From: Phenylobacterium sp. | GTDB lineage: Bacteria; Pseudomonadota; Alphaproteobacteria; Caulobacterales; Caulobacteraceae | DNA length: 64,000 nucleotides | Reading direction: 5' to 3' | NCBI RefSeq assembly: GCF_030679875.1 | Contig: NZ_JAUXSP010000018.1 | Coordinates: 121,199 to 185,198 of the forward strand | Shown: positions 19,296 through 28,707 of the stretch, piece after piece | How positions within the stretch are numbered: the stretch's first letter is position 1 | Layout of the letters: every line of letters begins with the position of its first letter | Program-made: the position numbers and the translations under genes | Notes under the pieces: generated by a model | Database searches by the model: none | What the model was told of the DNA's origin: nothing | Seen by the model: only the letters and a program-made list of their open reading frames with translations

Positions 19296-20154
19296 ACTTG
19301 CGGGGACAGATTGCGGCGAGTTTTTCGGCGAGCTCAGGATCCCACCGCGCCGGGTCGGTGATCACCGCATAGTCGAGGCCGGTATCAATCGGCGAGGGCG
19401 CGCGGGTCTGTGGCAAGGCCCTGGCGAGGTGGGCGATCATGCTGCGCGCGGTGTCGGCGTTGCTCTGCAGCACCTCCAGCACATTGGACACTTCCACATG
19501 GGCGGTGGCTTCGCGCCAGCAGTCGTAGTCGGTGACCATGCAGACATTGGCATAGGGCAGCTCCGCTTCCCGGGCCAGTCGGGCCTCTGGCATGGCGGTC
19601 ATGCCAATCACCGAGCATCCCCACGAGCGATAAAGGTGGCTTTCGGCCCTGGTGGAGAACTGGGGGCCTTCCATGGCCAGATAGGTGCCGCCCTCGACCG
19701 TCGGCGCTCCGGCCGCCCGGGCCGCGTCCGCCGCCGCAGCGGAGAGGCGCGGGCAGACTGGATCAGCCATGGAGACATGGGCCACAAGGCCTTCGCCGAA
19801 GAAGGAGGCCGGCCGCGAGACCGTGCGGTCGATATACTGATCCACAAGGACGAAGGTCCCCGGCGGCAGCTCTTCGCGAAGTGAGCCCACCGCCGATACC
19901 GACAGGATGTCGGTGCACCCGGCCCGCTTCAGGACATCGATATTGGCCCGGGCGTTGAGCGCGCCTGGCGAAATCCTGTGCCCCCGACCATGCCGCGGCA
20001 GAAAGACCAGCCGGACATCGTCGAGTTCGCCCGTGACCAGCTCATCGGACGGCGCCCCCCAGGGGGACTCGATCGACAGGGTGCTGCGGTTACGCAGACC
20101 GTCCAGCTCATAGAGACCAGAGCCCCCGATGATCCCCAAGGTCCACTGTTTCAT
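19273..20154 (-). CDS. mtnP: S-methyl-5'-thioadenosine phosphorylase
   Basis: IGIIGGSGLYELDGL-type N-terminus, FLPRHGRGHRISPGALNARANIDVLK, MEGPQFSTRAES, VIGMTAMPEARLAREAELPYANVCMVTDYDCW. Confidence 0.95.
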   Translation of the reverse strand: MKQWTLGIIGGSGLYELDGLRNRSTLSIESPWGAPSDELVTGELDDVRLVFLPRHGRGHRISPGALNARANIDVLKRAGCTDILSVSAVGSLREELPPGTFVLVDQYIDRTVSRPASFFGEGLVAHVSMADPVCPRLSAAAADAARAAGAPTVEGGTYLAMEGPQFSTRAESHLYRSWGCSVIGMTAMPEARLAREAELPYANVCMVTDYDCWREATAHVEVSNVLEVLQSNADTARSMIAHLARALPQTRAPSPIDTGLDYAVITDPARWDPELAEKLAAICPRKFSPAAAG

Positions 20155-20333
20155 TCGCCCCCGCGCGCACCGCTCCTGAACCCCTGGCCTAGCCAAGCCC
20201 GCCCGCCTTGTCGACCACCGGGCCTGACGACGCTCGGGATATGAAGGTGACGACGATTTTTCGGAACGCTCTGCGCCCAAGCTTGTTTTGCAAGATCAAG
20301 CTCGGTTCAGACTAAACGGGGGGTGCGTCTCGC

Positions 20334-21092
20334 ATGACCGGACCAGACGCCCTTGGGCTCTCATACTGCGGGCCAGCGCCACAACCGCTTGAGGTCTGGG
20401 CAAGCTGGAATCTTGACCCCGTCCTTCTCGCCGCCTTCGCGCTTGCGACCAGCCTCTTTATGTGGCGCGCAAGGGCGACGCCCCACCAGAAAGGCGCGTT
20501 TTTCGGGGCCCAGGGCGTACTGCTCGTGGCCTTCGTCTCCCCTCTGTGCGCCCTGAGCGTGGCGCTGTTTTCCGCCCGCATCGGCCATCACATGCTGATG
20601 GTGGCGGTGGCCGCGCCGCTGCTGGCCTACGCCCTGCCCCGGGCCGTGCCTGGCCGCTGGCTGACCGCAGCGGGCCTCCTGCACATGGTCATCCTGTGGA
20701 TGTGGCACGCGCCCCCGGCCTACGGCTGGGCGGTGACCGGGGTCGCCAGCTACTGGCTCATGGAGATCACCCTGCTGGCCAGCGCTACAGTCTTCTGGAG
20801 CGCAGCACTCGCCCGCCGTGCCGAGGCGCCGGCGGTGATCCTGGCCCTCATCCTCACCATGGCGCAGATGGGACTTCTGGCGGCGCTGATCACCTTCGCC
20901 CAGCAGCCCCTGTTTTCCGCCCATTTCGCGACAACCCAGGCCTTCGGGCTGACCCCGTTGGAAGACCAGCAACTGGCAGGACTGATCATGTGGGCGCCGG
21001 GCGCCCTGCCCTACTTCGCGGCGGTCATCTGGCTGGCCGTGCGCTGGCTCAAGGGTCTTGAGAATGACGAGGCGATGGCGTGGCGTGGCTGA
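20334..21092 (+). CDS. Cytochrome c oxidase assembly protein, CtaG/caa3-type
   Basis: YCGPAPQPLEVWASWNLDPVLLAAF, HMLMVAVAAPLLAYALPRA, multi-TM. Confidence 0.85.
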   Translation: MTGPDALGLSYCGPAPQPLEVWASWNLDPVLLAAFALATSLFMWRARATPHQKGAFFGAQGVLLVAFVSPLCALSVALFSARIGHHMLMVAVAAPLLAYALPRAVPGRWLTAAGLLHMVILWMWHAPPAYGWAVTGVASYWLMEITLLASATVFWSAALARRAEAPAVILALILTMAQMGLLAALITFAQQPLFSAHFATTQAFGLTPLEDQQLAGLIMWAPGALPYFAAVIWLAVRWLKGLENDEAMAWRG

Positions 21093-21571
21093 AATTCCTG
21101 CATATCGCCGCCCTGCTGATCTGGTGCGCCGGCTTGGTTTATCTCCCGGGCCTGCTCCTGGCCCACAGGAACATGACCAACCGGGAGGATTTCATCCGGA
21201 TCCGCAACGCCAGTCGGTTCAGCTACAACGCCATCACCTCGCCCGCGGCCTTCGTCGCCATTGGGGCCGGGACGGCTCTGCTGCTGCTGGCGCCGGGCGT
21301 TCTGCAGGGCTGGATGTTCGTCAAGCTGGCCCTGGTGGGGGCCCTGGTCATGGCCCATGTACAGTACGGCTTCGTCCTGTCGGCTCTGTCAGAGCTTGGC
21401 TCCAAGCCGCCGCGCCTTCGGCTGCTGGCCGTCTGGATCCTGGTCTTCGTGGCGATGACGGCCATCCTCTGGCTGGTGCTGGAAAAGCCCTTCCTGGGAT
21501 CGAGCCGGCTGCCGGCCTGGCTGCTGGAGCCCGGCGGCCTTCAGTCCTTGCTGCCTTCGACGCCGATCTGA
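21080..21571 (+). CDS. CopD/HemJ-like membrane protein
   Basis: WLKFLHIAALLIWCAGLVYLPGLLLAHRN; overlaps the upstream gene. Confidence 0.75.
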   Translation: MAWLKFLHIAALLIWCAGLVYLPGLLLAHRNMTNREDFIRIRNASRFSYNAITSPAAFVAIGAGTALLLLAPGVLQGWMFVKLALVGALVMAHVQYGFVLSALSELGSKPPRLRLLAVWILVFVAMTAILWLVLEKPFLGSSRLPAWLLEPGGLQSLLPSTPI

Positions 21572-22050
21572 TGCTCGAACACCAGCTTGCCCCCATGCCA
21601 GCCGGCCAGGCCGACGAAGATCAGGCCCAGGACCGACAGGAACAGGCCCCAGGGCAGGACCGCGGTCTCGCGGTCAAAGAGCCGCAGTCCCCAATTGGCG
21701 CCGATAATGCTCAGCAGCATCATCGCGGCGACCGCATGGCTCCAGGGCTCGGCGCTGCGCCGGATGCCCCGGACCAGAAGCAGCTCGGCCGTACCGCTGG
21801 CCGCAGCCGCCACCCCCATGGCGAAGCCCCAGCCGCTGGTCCACAGACCCACCCGGGCGAAGAAGGGGTCGGCGCTCCACCAGTAAAAGAGGTCTGCCCC
21901 CAGGGTGGCGCACACCAGGGCGATCGGGAAGGTCACCAGCATCACGTGAACCGGATGGCCCGCGACCTGGATGCTCGAGGCGACATTGCCCGAATGAGGA
22001 TCCTCAGACCGATCCTGCGCGAGGGGGGGATGCTCTTGCGTCTGCGACAT
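21541..22050 (-). CDS. DUF2231 domain membrane protein
   Basis: VAGHPVHVMLVTFPIALVCATLGADLFYWWSADPFFARVGLWTSGWGFAMG. Confidence 0.8.
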   Translation of the reverse strand: MSQTQEHPPLAQDRSEDPHSGNVASSIQVAGHPVHVMLVTFPIALVCATLGADLFYWWSADPFFARVGLWTSGWGFAMGVAAAASGTAELLLVRGIRRSAEPWSHAVAAMMLLSIIGANWGLRLFDRETAVLPWGLFLSVLGLIFVGLAGWHGGKLVFEHQIGVEGSKD

Positions 22051-22743
22051 GGGAGCCCAACGCGGCTGAGCCTTAATAGCTCCGCCGTAGCCGCCGGCCT
22101 TTTGCTCAGCGGTTGCGATACGCCGCTCTCGACCCTGGCCCCGGCGGGAGAGGCGGCCAGCACGATTGCGACCCTGTGGTGGGTGATGCTGACCGCAGCG
22201 GTTCTGATCTTTGTCGGCGTGGTCGGCGCCGCCCTCCTCCCCCTGATGACCCGGCGGCTCAAAGCCCCCTCAACCCGGGCCATGCTCATCGGGGGCGGTC
22301 TGGCCTTTCCCGGTGTCGTGCTCGTGGCGTTGCTGATCGCGGCCCTGGTCATTGGTGACCGGCTGAGCCCGCGCGGAGAGCCCGACGTGCTGCGCATTGA
22401 GGCCGAAGCCCACCAGTGGGGTTGGACATTCCGCTATCCCGACGCGCCGGGCCAGGCCGCCACAGCCGGCGTGATGCACGTGCCCGTGGGCCGTCCCTTT
22501 GAGGTGTATGTGACCAGCCGCGATGTGATCCACAGCTTCTGGGCCCCCAGGCTAGGCGGCAAGATCGACGCCATCCCCGGCCAGGTGAACGTCATCCGCC
22601 TGCAGGCTGACGCGCCGGGCGCCTATCGCGGCCAGTGCGCCGAATTCTGTGGCCGCGGTCACGCCATGATGGATTTCGTCCTCCAGGCCCACAGCGCCGA
22701 TGACTATCGCGCCTGGCAGTCCAGGCAAGGGGCCGGCCAATGA
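22030..22743 (+). CDS. coxB: Cytochrome c oxidase subunit II (lipoprotein)
   Basis: Lipobox LLLSGC; CuA motif CAEFCGRGHAMM; HQWGWTFRYP. The listed ORF 21058..22743 starts far upstream of the real start. Confidence 0.9.
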   Translation: MLLRLRHGSPTRLSLNSSAVAAGLLLSGCDTPLSTLAPAGEAASTIATLWWVMLTAAVLIFVGVVGAALLPLMTRRLKAPSTRAMLIGGGLAFPGVVLVALLIAALVIGDRLSPRGEPDVLRIEAEAHQWGWTFRYPDAPGQAATAGVMHVPVGRPFEVYVTSRDVIHSFWAPRLGGKIDAIPGQVNVIRLQADAPGAYRGQCAEFCGRGHAMMDFVLQAHSADDYRAWQSRQGAGQ

Positions 22744-25262
22744 CGGATCAAACGCACAGCCCCGCCACACCGCTGTCGACCATCGGCCGCCACAAGGCGC
22801 TGGAGCGCCTGTGGGCGACGCCGCCGGGCTGGGGGGCCCTGTCGGCGGTGAACCACTCCACCATCGGACTCCGGTTCATCATCACCGCCTTCGTCTTCTT
22901 CCTGATCGGCGGAGTCCTGGCCATGCTGATCAGGGCTCAGCTTGCGGGTCCTGAGACCGACTTCCTGGACGCGGCCGCCTACGCCCAGGTCTTCACCATG
23001 CACGGCACGGTGATGATGTTCCTGTTTGCCATCCCGGCCATCGAGGGGCTGGCGCTGTACATGCTGCCCAAGCTGATGGGGGCCAGGGACCTGGCCTTCC
23101 CGCGGCTCAGCGCCTTCGGCTACTGGTGCTACCTGTTTGGGGGATCGATCCTGATCCTGGCCCTGCTGGCCGGGGTCGCGCCGGACAGCGGCTGGTTCAT
23201 GTACACGCCGCTGTCGTCCAAACCCTACTCGCCGGGGATCAATTCCGACGTCTGGCTGATCGGCGTCACCTTTGTTGAGGTCTCGGCGGTCTGCGCGGCG
23301 GTGGAGTTCATGACCACCGTGCTGAAGATCCGCACCGGCGGCATGGCCCTGCACCGGATGCCGATCATGGTCTGGTACCTGTGGGTCACCGCGGCGATGA
23401 TGCTCTTCGGCTTCCCGCCCCTGATCCTGGGCAGCGTGCTTCTGGAGCTGGAGCGAGCCTTCGACTGGCCCTTCTTCGACCCCACCCGTGGAGGAAGTCC
23501 GCTGCTCTGGCAGCACCTCTTCTGGCTGTTCGGCCACCCGGAGGTCTACATCATCTTCCTGCCCGGGGCCGGCATCATCTCCACCATCCTGCCGGTGTTC
23601 ACGGGTCAGAAGTTGGTGGGCTACGCCTGGATCGTGGTGGCCCTGATCGCGCTGGGCTTCATCAGCTTTGGCATCTGGGCCCACCACATGTTCGCGACCG
23701 GGATACCGCACCTGTCGCTGGCCTTCTTCTCGGCGGCCAGCACCCTGGTGGTGATCCCCACGGCGGTGCAGATCTTCGCCTGGCTGGCCACCCTGCTCAG
23801 CGGACGCCCGCGCATCACCCTGTCGATGCTCTACTTCTACGGCTTCCTGTCGACCTTTGTGATCGGCGGCCTGACTGGGGTGATGGTCGCCGTGGTGCCC
23901 TTCGACTGGCAGGCGCACGACACCCACTTCATCGTCGCCCACCTGCACTATGTGCTGATGGGTGGCTTCGTCTTCCCCGTGCTGGCCGGCATCTATTACT
24001 GGCTGCCGCACTTCTCGGGACGCAAGCATCTCGAGGGCCTTGGCCGAACCGCCTTCACCCTGATCATGCTGGGGTTCAACGCCTCATTCCTGCCCATGCA
24101 TCTGACCGGCCTTTTGGGCATGCCGCGCCGGGTGTTCACCTATGGCGGCGACATGGGATGGGACCTGCTGAACCTGATCAGCTCCGTCGCCGGCTTCGTG
24201 CTGGCCATCGGCTTCGCCCTGGTGGTGGTCGATGTCATCCAAGTGGTCAGGTTCGGCCGCCGCGCCCGTCGCAATCCCTGGGGCGCCAGCACCCTGGAAT
24301 GGGGCATGCCCACCCCGCCCCCGTCCTACAACATCGGCTCACAGCCCCAGGTCACCAGCCGCGACCCGCTCGAGGATGATCCGGGCCTTCCCGCCGCCCT
24401 GGCCAGGGGCGAGGGCTATCTGGGCCAACCCCGCAATGGCTGGCGCGAGACGCTGGGCGTCCACATGCTGAGCGGCGAGCCCGACCAGGTGGTGCTGCTG
24501 CCTGGGCCGACCCTGATCCCGCTCTGGACCGCCATCGCCACAGGCCTGTTCTTCCTCAGCTTCCTGTTCAAGCTCTACCCGCTCTCCGGCCTCGCCTTCG
24601 TCCTGATCGTAATCTGCGGCTGGCGATGGATGTGGGCCTCGGGCCTGCCCGCCGACGCCGAGCCGGTGGATATCGGCCTGGGACGAAGGGCGCCGCTTCA
24701 TCCCACCGCCGCCGATCCTCCGAGCCTCTGGGGGATGGTCTTCACCCTGATGGCCAACGGCGTCTTCTTCGGCGCCCTGGTGTTCGGCTATCTGTTCCTC
24801 TGGGTGGTGGCGCCCAACTGGCCGCCGCCGAGCCTGCTGGCGAAAGAGGCTGTGACACCTCTGTTGATCCTGGCGGGTCTGGGCGTCGGGCTCACGGCGA
24901 TCTGGCGCGCGAGCCACGCCAACCGCGAGGGTCTGGTTGAGGCCAGCCGCACCTGGCTGCTGGTGTCGGCGGCGGCGGGCGCCGTCACCTGCGGCGCCGC
25001 CCTGGCCGTCCCGCTGTTCACCGCTCCGCCCGCCGACAGCCACGCCTACGCGGCGGCCGTGACCTTTATCAGCGGCTATGTCGCCTTCCACGGCTTGATC
25101 GCGGCGATCCTCAGCGCCTACGCCTGGGCGCGGTCCAAGGCCGGTTGGATATCGGCTCGGCGCGGGGTGGAGTTCGCCGCCCTGCGCCTTTGGTGGCTCT
25201 ATCTCAGCGCGGTCGGGCTTATCAGCCTCGCCCTGCTGCACGGCCCGGTGTGGTTCGCATGA
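22740..25262 (+). CDS. Cytochrome c oxidase subunit I-III fusion
   Basis: Subunit I motifs (HGTVMMFLFAIPAIEG, WLFGHPEVYIIFLPGAGIIST, HDTHFIVAHLHYVLMGG) continuing into a subunit III-like multi-TM C-terminal region. Confidence 0.93.
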   Translation: MTDQTHSPATPLSTIGRHKALERLWATPPGWGALSAVNHSTIGLRFIITAFVFFLIGGVLAMLIRAQLAGPETDFLDAAAYAQVFTMHGTVMMFLFAIPAIEGLALYMLPKLMGARDLAFPRLSAFGYWCYLFGGSILILALLAGVAPDSGWFMYTPLSSKPYSPGINSDVWLIGVTFVEVSAVCAAVEFMTTVLKIRTGGMALHRMPIMVWYLWVTAAMMLFGFPPLILGSVLLELERAFDWPFFDPTRGGSPLLWQHLFWLFGHPEVYIIFLPGAGIISTILPVFTGQKLVGYAWIVVALIALGFISFGIWAHHMFATGIPHLSLAFFSAASTLVVIPTAVQIFAWLATLLSGRPRITLSMLYFYGFLSTFVIGGLTGVMVAVVPFDWQAHDTHFIVAHLHYVLMGGFVFPVLAGIYYWLPHFSGRKHLEGLGRTAFTLIMLGFNASFLPMHLTGLLGMPRRVFTYGGDMGWDLLNLISSVAGFVLAIGFALVVVDVIQVVRFGRRARRNPWGASTLEWGMPTPPPSYNIGSQPQVTSRDPLEDDPGLPAALARGEGYLGQPRNGWRETLGVHMLSGEPDQVVLLPGPTLIPLWTAIATGLFFLSFLFKLYPLSGLAFVLIVICGWRWMWASGLPADAEPVDIGLGRRAPLHPTAADPPSLWGMVFTLMANGVFFGALVFGYLFLWVVAPNWPPPSLLAKEAVTPLLILAGLGVGLTAIWRASHANREGLVEASRTWLLVSAAAGAVTCGAALAVPLFTAPPADSHAYAAAVTFISGYVAFHGLIAAILSAYAWARSKAGWISARRGVEFAALRLWWLYLSAVGLISLALLHGPVWFA

Positions 25263-25615
25263 GCCTCCGCCTCCGCCTCCGCCTCGGCGCCTTTGGCGAC
25301 CTGCTGTGGCTGGTGGGCGCCTTTGTCCTCTGGAGCCTGGCCTTTGTCGTCCTCTATGGGGTGCATGGCGCGGCCTGTGCGGGCGGTTGGGCGAGCCCCA
25401 CCGAGCCCTGGCCGCTGCGGCTGACCCTGATCGGGCTGTGGCTGGTCATGACCGTCGTTTCGGCGGCCTACGTCCTGTGGGTCTGGCGGCGGCCGGCCGC
25501 AGGCGACGGGACCGACGGCTTCCTGCGATACGCCACCCTCGCCGTCGCAGGCGTCGGCGCGGTTTCGACCGCCTGGCTGGGACTTCCGTTATTCCTGGTG
25601 CGGGTCTGCGCCTGA
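25259..25615 (+). CDS. Small membrane protein at the end of the oxidase operon
   Basis: ATGA overlap with the oxidase stop; three hydrophobic segments. Confidence 0.6.
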   Translation: MSLRLRLRLGAFGDLLWLVGAFVLWSLAFVVLYGVHGAACAGGWASPTEPWPLRLTLIGLWLVMTVVSAAYVLWVWRRPAAGDGTDGFLRYATLAVAGVGAVSTAWLGLPLFLVRVCA

Positions 25616-25927
25616 AGCTGGCCCGCGACTTCAGGCCCGGACTATTCCCACTCGATTGTTCGGGTATGCACAACCCCTTTGATTCTGCGGGACAAAAAAT
25701 ATTCTCATGCGAAAATACCGTCACGCCAGCCAGCAAAAAGTTATGCTTCTGAGATTCGTATAATAATTAGGCGTTGTTCCTAGAATGGATCTTTCGAGAT
25801 GTATCGTCTCCAATCGGACGGAAAACGTAATCCCTTGCACCGAGTTGCGCATACGGGGGTTCATTTCAAAACACCGTCAATGCTGAAAACGTAGGCTGAT
25901 TGCTGATATTCAAGGTGGCCTGCGCGT

Positions 25928-25974
25928 GTGACCTGCTCCCGGAAAACTGGACCAGTTTTCCGGGAGCAGGTCAC
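25928..25974. repeat. Perfect inverted repeat, 23-bp arms with a 1-nt centre; looks like two IS3-type terminal repeats joined
   Basis: gtgacctgctcccggaaaactgg-a-ccagttttccgggagcaggtcac. Confidence 0.95.
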
Positions 25975-25977
25975 GAC

Positions 25978-26260
25978 AAGGGATTACGCCGTCGATGAGC
26001 CGTAAGGGCGACTGCTGGGACAACGCCCCAATGGAGAGCTTCTTCCCCACCCTCAAGACCGAACGGGTCCATCATCGGGTCTATGCCACGCGCGACCAGC
26101 CCGCCGGGATCTGTTCCACTACATCGAGGGCTTCTAACAATCCCCGACGCCTGCACTCAGCCCTGGGCTACATCAGCCCCAGCCGCCGCCGAGCGCAGAG
26201 CCGCCTAACCCCGTCCACTACTTCGGCGGAAGATCAGTCCACCAAAACGGGGGAGGATCA
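25978..26260 (+). pseudogene. IS3-family OrfB C-terminal remnant with right terminal repeat
   Basis: MSRKGDCWDNAPMESFFPTLKTERVHH and NPRRLHSALGYISP in shifting frames; ends ccaaaacgggggaggatca. Confidence 0.85.
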
Positions 26261-26516
26261 CCTCACCGTTCGCTTGATCACCATCATCGTGAGTGAACTC
26301 AAATGCATAATCCTCTGCCTTCTAATCTCGAAGGCGTCTGATGGCGAAAGTCAGGCCCGCAACGCCCGCCACAATCATGAGAGCGCTCAGCCCGCCGATC
26401 ATGTAGCTAGTCAAAAACTGATCCTCCACATGGGCCGCCAGAGATAACCCGTGAGGGGCCCACCGGTTCGAGCCCAGGGTCTTGCGCCCCCAGGGCCGAC
26501 CAAGCATCGAGGCTCT

Positions 26517-28136
26517 ATGTCACCCTTGACCCTTTCGCCCAACGACTATCGTCGTCTCGCTAAGGTGATCCACACCTTAGCCCCTACAGCCGCGCGGCCG
26601 GTCTTGGTGCGGCTGGGTCTGCTCCGGGGCGCGGCTTCCGACGAGGCGAACGAGGGCTCGGCATATGAGGCCTTCGTTGCGGCACTTGAGGCCCTAGGTC
26701 CTACATTCGTGAAGCTAGGCCAGATCATGGCGACACGATCCGATCTGCTTCCGCCAGAGCTGACCGAGCGGCTCGGCCGGCTTCACGACGACGTGGCTCC
26801 AGTGCCCTTCGACCATTTGCGCGAACAGCTGACGATCGATCTGGGCGCGCCGCCGGAAGAGCTCTTCGCCGAATTTTCGACGACGCCAATTGCGGCTGCG
26901 TCCATTGCCCAGGTCTACGCCGCGCGGCTCATGACCGGTGAAGATGTCGTTCTCAAGGTTCGCAGGCCGGGGATTGAGGCGGTCATGCGCGCTGATTTGC
27001 GGCTACTGTTGGCCGCTGCCCGCGTCATCGAGCGTCGCGCCCCGGCACTGCGTCGACATCAGCCTGTGCGTGTCGTGACGGAGCTCAGCGAAGCCCTTCT
27101 CGAGGAGATCGATTTTCGGATCGAGGCTCGCAATCAAGCGGAGGTCCGCAGACGCGCAACCGTCTTCCATGTTCCGCTCGTTCATGAGCGATTTACCACA
27201 GAAAGGACCATGGTCAGCGCACGCGTCCGTGGCCGCAGTCCTAACGCCGCGTTCCGCAACGAAGAGCCTGCCATGGCGCGCGCCTTGGCGCCCGATGCGG
27301 CGAGGGGGCTGCTGGGGATGATCCTGCTGGACGGGGTGTTCCACGCGGACCCTCATCCAGGAAATATTCTGGTGACTCCGGATGGTCGTCTGGCGCTGTT
27401 GGACTTCGGCTCCGTCGGGCGGCTCTCGGCGAAAAGGCGAGAGCAGGTCCTCGTGGTCCTCGGCTCCCTCGTGGATGCCGACGTAGCGGCGGTCTCTGAT
27501 GTGCTGATGGAATGGGCTGGCCGCTCGGGACCCCCGCCGCCCGGCCTTGAACAAGGTGTCGAGCGATTCTTCCTGCGTTACGCCGCGGATTCCGGGCGAC
27601 CGATCCGGCTTGCGGAGGCGATCACCGAATTCATCTCCATCGCCCGAGAAAACGCACTGACGTTGCCGCCGGACCTGCTGCTGCTCATGCGCGCTCTGGG
27701 CATCGCCGAAGGCTTGGCGAGGACGCTCGATCCCGACCTCGATGTCGTCGCCGCTATCGCGCCAGTGGTTCTCCGGGCTTTCGCATCTCGGTTTGCGCCG
27801 AAAGCGCTCGCCACCCGCGCCTTCCGGACGTTCAAGGAACTAGATCAGATCCTCGCCATCGGGCCAGAAGCGATCCGGCGCGGTATCGGGCGCATCAGCC
27901 GTGAGGGCATTGTCATCCAGGTCTCAAGTTCAGACCTGGCCGAGTTGCCGCGAGCGGTCAGACGGGCCGCCGATACCCTGTCGCTCGGGATCGTGGTCGC
28001 GGCCCTTATCGTCGCTGCCGCCGTCGTCATCGTCGCGAAGGACGATCAGGCCGCCGCGGTCGCTCGGATCGCCATCGTCATCCTGTCAGGCGTGGGCCTG
28101 GCCGCCTTCGTGAGTCGCCTGTTCCGGCGGGATTGA
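26517..28136 (+). CDS. ABC1/AarF/UbiB family kinase-like protein
   Basis: LGPTFVKLGQIMATRSDLLPPELTERLGRLHDDV, AAASIAQVYAA, FHADPHPGNILV, LLDFGSVGRL, C-terminal TMs. Confidence 0.93.
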   Translation: MSPLTLSPNDYRRLAKVIHTLAPTAARPVLVRLGLLRGAASDEANEGSAYEAFVAALEALGPTFVKLGQIMATRSDLLPPELTERLGRLHDDVAPVPFDHLREQLTIDLGAPPEELFAEFSTTPIAAASIAQVYAARLMTGEDVVLKVRRPGIEAVMRADLRLLLAAARVIERRAPALRRHQPVRVVTELSEALLEEIDFRIEARNQAEVRRRATVFHVPLVHERFTTERTMVSARVRGRSPNAAFRNEEPAMARALAPDAARGLLGMILLDGVFHADPHPGNILVTPDGRLALLDFGSVGRLSAKRREQVLVVLGSLVDADVAAVSDVLMEWAGRSGPPPPGLEQGVERFFLRYAADSGRPIRLAEAITEFISIARENALTLPPDLLLLMRALGIAEGLARTLDPDLDVVAAIAPVVLRAFASRFAPKALATRAFRTFKELDQILAIGPEAIRRGIGRISREGIVIQVSSSDLAELPRAVRRAADTLSLGIVVAALIVAAAVVIVAKDDQAAAVARIAIVILSGVGLAAFVSRLFRRD

Positions 28137-28571
28137 GGTTTCGCGCACGGGAACACGTCTTGCTTCCCCGCGCACCCACGCGGCCTTGATCATTCTCACG
28201 GTCAGAACGCCGTCTTCGAGGGTCGCCGTCACCTCGTCGGGATCGACCGGCTCCGGGAGATCGACGCTCAGGTCGAACGGACGCCCAATGTTCCCGGACC
28301 GCCCTAGACGGCCGGCCGCTCGCAGACGCAAACGCGTGGGAGTGGCCTCCAGGACCATGTCGCCTATGGCATACCCAGGGGCATCGACCTCAACGGTCAC
28401 GTCCTCGATCGTCTGGGCGATTGCAAAAGCCGGAACATCTCCCAAAGGAGAGCCGAGCTGGGTCTCAAGCCGGTGCCGGACACCCCTCAACCCGCGGCCG
28501 ATAAGGCTGTCGTATTCAAGGGTGGCGGAATATACTTTCCGCCCCAACTTGACCGAGATGCTGCCGATCAT
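28086..28571 (-). CDS. Hsp20/alpha-crystallin family protein
   Basis: VEVDAPGYAIGDMVLEATPTRLRLRA ... LPEPVDPDEVTATLEDGVLTVRMIKA. Confidence 0.75.
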   Translation of the reverse strand: MIGSISVKLGRKVYSATLEYDSLIGRGLRGVRHRLETQLGSPLGDVPAFAIAQTIEDVTVEVDAPGYAIGDMVLEATPTRLRLRAAGRLGRSGNIGRPFDLSVDLPEPVDPDEVTATLEDGVLTVRMIKAAWVRGEARRVPVRETSIPPEQATHEGGQAHA

Positions 28572-28707
28572 TCGAAACTCCTGGGGAATATTCTCCGACT
28601 GAAGAGTTGGGCGCCTGATGGCGGCGAATTCAAGGCGATTAACGTCGGAACGGGTTGTTAGGCTCGCGGGAGAGCAGCGAGGGATGGCCGGGGGTTGGTC
28701 TTGCGCC

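Noticed and set aside
21058-22743. 561-aa ORF as a single protein
   Set aside because: Only the C-terminal part from ~22030 is CoxB; the upstream part is the wrong frame across CopD-like and DUF2231 genes.
22704-24029. 441-aa minus-strand ORF rich in H/D/E/Q/R
   Set aside because: Antisense shadow of the cytochrome oxidase subunit I gene (membrane protein codons read in reverse give charged repeats).
26322-26507. Small minus-strand ORF with a TM segment (LTSYMIGGLSALMIVAGVAGLTFAIRRLRD)
   Set aside because: A plausible TM helix, but too short and without homology evidence; left unannotated.
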